Origin: an uncultured Angelakisella sp.
Lineage (GTDB): Bacteria > Bacillota > Clostridia > Oscillospirales > Ruminococcaceae
Direction of reading: 5' to 3'
NCBI GenBank assembly: GCA_904420255.1
Contig: CAJFUT010000304.1
Span: 1-7,332 of the forward strand
Length of the DNA: 7,332 nt
Positions 4,734 to 7,332 of the stretch are shown one piece after another; position 1 is the stretch's first letter; every line of letters starts with the position of its first letter. The position numbers and the translations under genes are program-made. The notes beneath the pieces are model-generated. The model worked only from the letters and a program-made list of their open reading frames with translations. It did not search any database and was not told the DNA's origin.

Positions 4734-6071
4734 TTGGAGGAGAACGGGAAGAAACGGGCGGTGGTCCTGGGGGGCGGCGGCTCCCGGGGCTCCTATCAGA
4801 TCGGGGTCTGGCAGGCCATGCTGGAGCTGGGGCTGGAGTACCATGTGGTCACCGGCACCTCGGTGGGGGCCCTCAACGGGGCCCTCATGGCCCAGCGGGA
4901 GTTTGAGGCCGCCTACGACCTTTGGTGGAACATGGACAACAGCCGGGTGATGGAGGGCATCCCCTCCGACGAGGGGACCCCGGACAGCCGCCTTTCGGTT
5001 TACCGGGCCTTTGTCCGGGAGATGGTCACCAAGGGCGGGCTGGACATCTCCCCCCTGGAGGCCACCGTCCGGGGGGTGCTGGACGAGGAGAAGCTCCGCT
5101 CCAGCGGCATCGATTACGGCATCGTCACGGTGGATATGACCAGCCTCAAGCCGGTGGAGCTGTTCCTGGAGGAGATGCCCCGGGGGGAGGTGGCGGATTA
5201 TATGATCGCTTCCGCCTCCTGCTTCCCGGCCTTCAAGCCCAAGACCATCCGCAGCGCCAGGTTCATCGACGGGGGCTACTACGACAACCTGCCGGTGGAG
5301 ATGGCCACCCGCTCCCGGACCCCGGTGGACGAAATCTGGGCGGTGGATGTGGAGGGCATCGGGGTGCGGCGGAAATTCCGCCCCCAGGTCCCCCTGCGGA
5401 CCCTCCGGTGCTACTGGGACCTGGGAAATATCCTCATCTTCGAGCGGGACCAGTGCCGCCGGAACATCCTCCTGGGCTACTACGACGCCATGAAGGAGGC
5501 GGGGCGGTACGAGGGCCGGGCCTACGTCTTTCTCCCCGGGGCCATGGAGCGGCTCCGGGAGGCCCGGGGCCCCGGCATGGAGGAGCTTTCCCGGCGGATC
5601 CTGGAGGGACTGAGCCCCAAGGCCCGCTCCGCCGTGGAGGCCATGGCCCGGGCCCGGATCGCCGGCTCGGTGGGCCGCCGCCGGGTCCTGGCCGGAGACC
5701 GGCTCCTTCTGGCCGCCGCCGAAACGGCGGGGGAGCTGCTGGGGCTGGAGCCGGTGCTGGAATACACCCCGGAGGAATTCGACCGCAGCCTGCTGGAGCG
5801 GGTCAAAATCCAGCAGGACCGCAAGGGGGAGCGGCAGATCACCCTGGAGGAGCTGAAGGAGGCGGGCCCCGCCGGCCTGGCCGGGGTGGCGGCCTCCCTG
5901 GGGAGGGAATTCCTCCTCCTTTCCGCCCTGGAGAACCTGACCCAGCTGCTGGAGGGGGGAGAGCCCCTCATCCGCCCAGAGATGCTGGCCCTCCTCATCC
6001 CCCGGGAATTTGTGGGAAGCCTTTACCTCCTCCTGCTGCTGGGATGGCGGGAAGGCGCCCAGAAGCTGTAA
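4734..6071 (+). CDS. Patatin-like phospholipase / serine acyl hydrolase
   Basis: A 445-residue protein of the patatin family, which uses a Ser-Asp dyad to hydrolyse acyl esters, usually of lipids. The oxyanion-hole motif GGGGSRG is at 13-19, the nucleophile elbow GTSVG at 41-45 (S43), and the catalytic aspartate is D179 in FIDGGYYDNLPVEMA (177-191). All catalytic elements are intact. No signal peptide is seen, so it should act in the cytoplasm or at the inner membrane face. Residues about 210-445 extend beyond the core patatin fold: a basic, helical region, an acidic region (757-type spacing is not repeated) and near the end a hydrophobic stretch (about 424-437, YLLLLLG) that may touch the membrane. 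It starts with TTG, supported by AAGGAG at 4721-4726. It lies 39 nt after psuG and 43 nt before a nucleoside hydrolase, so it is probably co-transcribed. No link between patatins and pseudouridine breakdown is known to me; substrate is unknown. Confidence 0.85.
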   Translation: MEENGKKRAVVLGGGGSRGSYQIGVWQAMLELGLEYHVVTGTSVGALNGALMAQREFEAAYDLWWNMDNSRVMEGIPSDEGTPDSRLSVYRAFVREMVTKGGLDISPLEATVRGVLDEEKLRSSGIDYGIVTVDMTSLKPVELFLEEMPRGEVADYMIASASCFPAFKPKTIRSARFIDGGYYDNLPVEMATRSRTPVDEIWAVDVEGIGVRRKFRPQVPLRTLRCYWDLGNILIFERDQCRRNILLGYYDAMKEAGRYEGRAYVFLPGAMERLREARGPGMEELSRRILEGLSPKARSAVEAMARARIAGSVGRRRVLAGDRLLLAAAETAGELLGLEPVLEYTPEEFDRSLLERVKIQQDRKGERQITLEELKEAGPAGLAGVAASLGREFLLLSALENLTQLLEGGEPLIRPEMLALLIPREFVGSLYLLLLLGWREGAQKL

Positions 6072-6090
6072 AAAATCCGCCCTGGGCGGA
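6070..6090 (-). terminator. Intrinsic-terminator-like hairpin oriented against the operon
   Basis: TCCGCC (6076-6081) pairs with GGCGGA (6085-6090) around CTG. On the minus strand the stem is followed directly by six T (6075-6070), a compact Rho-independent terminator shape. On the plus strand it is followed by AAAACAAC and should not stop operon transcription. It overlaps the TAA of the patatin gene. It may block antisense RNA, or act on the plus strand as an mRNA-stabilising or processing stem between cistrons. Confidence 0.45.
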
Positions 6091-6114
6091 AAACAACATA
6101 GGAGGAAAACTGCC

Positions 6115-7116
6115 ATGTCTGACAAAATGAAGGTAATCCTGGACTGCGATACCGGCTCGGACGACGCCGTGGCCATTATGACCGCCATCCTCTCCCCCCG
6201 CATCGAGCTGCTGGGGGTCACCACCGTGGCGGGGAACAAGGAGATCAATTTCACCACCGACAACACCCTGCGGGTGGTGGATATGCTCCGGAGCAAGGTG
6301 CCGGTTTACCGGGGCTGCGCCGAATCCATGGTGGCCAAGCTCCTCCCCAGCCGCCACGGCTCCTATTCCGGCATGACCGGCGTCACCCAGGACAAGCTGG
6401 ACGAAAAGGGGGAGGTCATCTCCTACCACCATGACCGGCTCCCCATGCCCGACCCGGTGAGCCGTGAGCAGCCGGAGCACGCCGTCTGGTGGCTCATCGA
6501 CACCCTGATGAAATCCGACGGGGACATCACCCTCATCCCCACCGGCCCCCTCACCAACATCGGCATGGCCATCCGGCTGGAGCCCCGGATCTGCAAGAAA
6601 ATCAAGCAGATCATCTTCATGGGTGGCGGCTTCAAGGTCTTTAACGCCACCTCCGCCTCGGAATTCAATATCTGGGCCGACCCCGAGGCCGCCCAGATCG
6701 TTCTCACCAGCGGCGTCCCCGTCACCATGGTGCCCCTGGACGCCACCCACCAGGCAAACTTCACCCGGGAGGACGAGGCGGAGCTCCGGGCCATGAACAC
6801 CCCCCTGGCCACCGCCGTGGCGGACCTGGTGGACGAGCGGATCGTGGCCTACAACGCCTACCAGCCCCAGGAGCTCCATGACTCCGCCCCCATCCACGAC
6901 GCCCTCTGTGTGGCCTACCTGCTGGACCCCGAAGTGCTCCAGGATGTGCGGTTCATGCGGGTGGATGTGGACATCAGCGGCGGCTTCGCCGACGGCGCCA
7001 CCCTCTGCGACACCCGGGCCTACCCCGACCGCCCCCGGAACTGCCATGTGGCCCTGGGGGCCGACCGGCTGCGGTTCTCCCGGATGATCATCGATCTGAT
7101 CCGGACCTTCCGCTGA
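6115..7116 (+). CDS. Inosine/uridine-preferring nucleoside hydrolase family protein
   Basis: Predicted cytoplasmic, calcium-dependent enzyme splitting the N-glycosidic bond of ribonucleosides into base and ribose. The 333-residue protein has the family N-terminal cluster ILDCDTGSDDAVA (8-20; D12, D16 and D17 bind Ca2+ and ribose), VTTVAGN (35-41), TGPLTNIGMA (143-152), the ribose-binding EFNIWADPEAA (183-193; E183, N185) and HDALCVAYLLDP (261-272; H261, Ca2+ ligand D262). H81 in RHGSYSG occupies the place of the histidine that pyrimidine-preferring members use. The usual glycine/aspartate pattern after it is altered, so base preference is uncertain. The start ATG at 6115 has GGAGG (6101-6105) 9 nt upstream. 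Next to psuK and psuG it extends the pathway to N-nucleosides: together they can process both C- and N-ribosides. No signal peptide. Function on a modified nucleoside cannot be excluded. Confidence 0.92.
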   Translation: MSDKMKVILDCDTGSDDAVAIMTAILSPRIELLGVTTVAGNKEINFTTDNTLRVVDMLRSKVPVYRGCAESMVAKLLPSRHGSYSGMTGVTQDKLDEKGEVISYHHDRLPMPDPVSREQPEHAVWWLIDTLMKSDGDITLIPTGPLTNIGMAIRLEPRICKKIKQIIFMGGGFKVFNATSASEFNIWADPEAAQIVLTSGVPVTMVPLDATHQANFTREDEAELRAMNTPLATAVADLVDERIVAYNAYQPQELHDSAPIHDALCVAYLLDPEVLQDVRFMRVDVDISGGFADGATLCDTRAYPDRPRNCHVALGADRLRFSRMIIDLIRTFR

Positions 7117-7121
7117 GTTTT

Positions 7122-7148
7122 GAGAAAAAGACGGGGCGCCGGCCCCGT
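7122..7148. other. Stem-loop after the nucleoside hydrolase, terminator-like on the minus strand
   Basis: ACGGGGC (7131-7137) pairs with GCCCCGT (7142-7148) around GCCG, starting 14 nt after the stop codon. On the plus strand TTCCGCC follows, with no U-tract. On the minus strand the stem runs into CTTTTTCTC (7130-7122), which resembles an intrinsic terminator. This repeats the layout seen after the patatin gene. Confidence 0.45.
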
Positions 7149-7150
7149 TC

Positions 7151-7179
7151 CGCCCCGGGGGGAGATTTCCCCCGGGGCG
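7151..7179 (+). terminator. Strong 11-bp stem-loop between hydrolase and lipoprotein genes (possible attenuator)
   Basis: CGCCCCGGGGG (7151-7161) and its perfect complement (7169-7179) enclose a 7-nt loop, two bases after the preceding hairpin. It is followed by AAATAATT rather than a U-tract. A third CCCCCGGG run (7188-7195) allows alternative folds. Together with the preceding stem it probably lowers read-through or marks an mRNA end. Because no clear promoter is seen before 7258, full termination is uncertain. The rest of the 141-bp gap is A/T- and purine-rich and ends in the ribosome binding site of the next gene. Confidence 0.4.
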
Positions 7180-7257
7180 AAATAATTCCCCCGGGAGATT
7201 CGTTTTCTTTGGAAAGGAGAAAAACTCCGGAAATTTTTTGAGAAAGGAAAGCCCAAT

Positions 7258-7332
7258 ATGAAAATGAAACGATTTGCCGCCCTGGCGCTGGCGGCCTGCC
7301 TGGCGGCGCTGGCCGGCTGCGGTGGGGGAGAA
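7258..7332 (+). CDS. N-terminus of a secreted lipoprotein, possibly a nucleoside-transport binding protein (3' truncated by window)
   Basis: An ATG at 7258 opens 25 codons to the window edge. The product starts with basic MKMKR, then an Ala/Leu-rich hydrophobic stretch, and the lipobox LAGC ending at Cys21, followed by GGGE. This is a textbook type II signal peptide, so the mature protein would be lipidated and anchored outside the membrane. AGAAAGGA (7241-7248) lies 9 nt upstream. Nothing beyond the signal peptide is visible, so the function is unknown. Because it follows a nucleoside-degradation operon on the same strand, a BMP/PnrA-type substrate-binding lipoprotein of a nucleoside ABC transporter is the most reasonable guess. 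That part is inference from context only. Confidence 0.75.
   Translation, partial: MKMKRFAALALAACLAALAGCGGGE

Noticed and set aside
3669..6296. Very long (875-codon) open frame on the minus strand opposite psuG and the patatin gene
   Set aside because: It mirrors two clearly recognised genes, its product is low-complexity Gly/Pro/His/Leu sequence without domains, and GC-rich third positions remove antisense stop codons. It is a shadow frame.
7216..7239. GGAG/CTCC hairpin followed by TTTTTT as an intrinsic terminator before the lipoprotein
   Set aside because: The stem is only 4 bp and the T-run begins 5 nt after it; too weak to call.

Overview
The window looks like chromosomal DNA from a high-GC, Gram-positive gut clostridium, probably Oscillospiraceae (Flavonifractor/Lawsonibacter/Oscillibacter-like). 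The basis is the strongly G/C-biased third codon positions, purine-rich AGGAGG-type ribosome binding sites, use of GTG and TTG starts, and the protein families present. The organism assignment is inference; no marker gene is present.

Left part (1-2163). The last 54 codons of a + strand gene, probably a LysR-type regulator, end at 165 and meet a convergent minus-strand pair across a long, near-perfect terminator hairpin (167-205). The minus-strand pair is a two-gene envelope operon: a secreted or anchored M23 (LytM-type) metallopeptidase, 19 bp upstream of a membrane-anchored CE4 polysaccharide deacetylase. Both carry intact active-site motifs and probably act on peptidoglycan or another wall glycan.

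Centre (2164-2608). This 445-bp gene-free divergent region is not empty. It holds a duplicated Shine-Dalgarno-like block in front of the M23 gene, about four copies of a 64-bp GC-rich tandem repeat in which copies 1 and 3 share a 49-nt identical stretch, a pair of mutually exclusive hairpins, and an AT-rich island. The island contains a good sigma-A promoter reading right (TTGTGA-16-TATAAT with extended -10), a 17-nt dyad at the transcription start that looks like an operator, and a weaker possible promoter reading left.

Right part (2609-7332). A + strand operon for nucleoside breakdown: psuK (PfkB kinase with an N-terminal DNA-binding domain), psuG (pseudouridine-5'-phosphate glycosidase), a patatin-like serine hydrolase of unknown role, and an inosine/uridine-type nucleoside hydrolase. 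After a 141-bp gap with tandem stem-loops comes the start of a lipoprotein, which from context may be the binding protein of a nucleoside ABC transporter. The logic would be uptake of nucleosides, hydrolysis of ordinary N-nucleosides, and phosphorylation plus C-C glycosidic cleavage of pseudouridine, giving bases and ribose or ribose 5-phosphate. The patatin is the member that this scheme does not explain.

No CRISPR array, rRNA, tRNA, insertion sequence or phage gene was seen.
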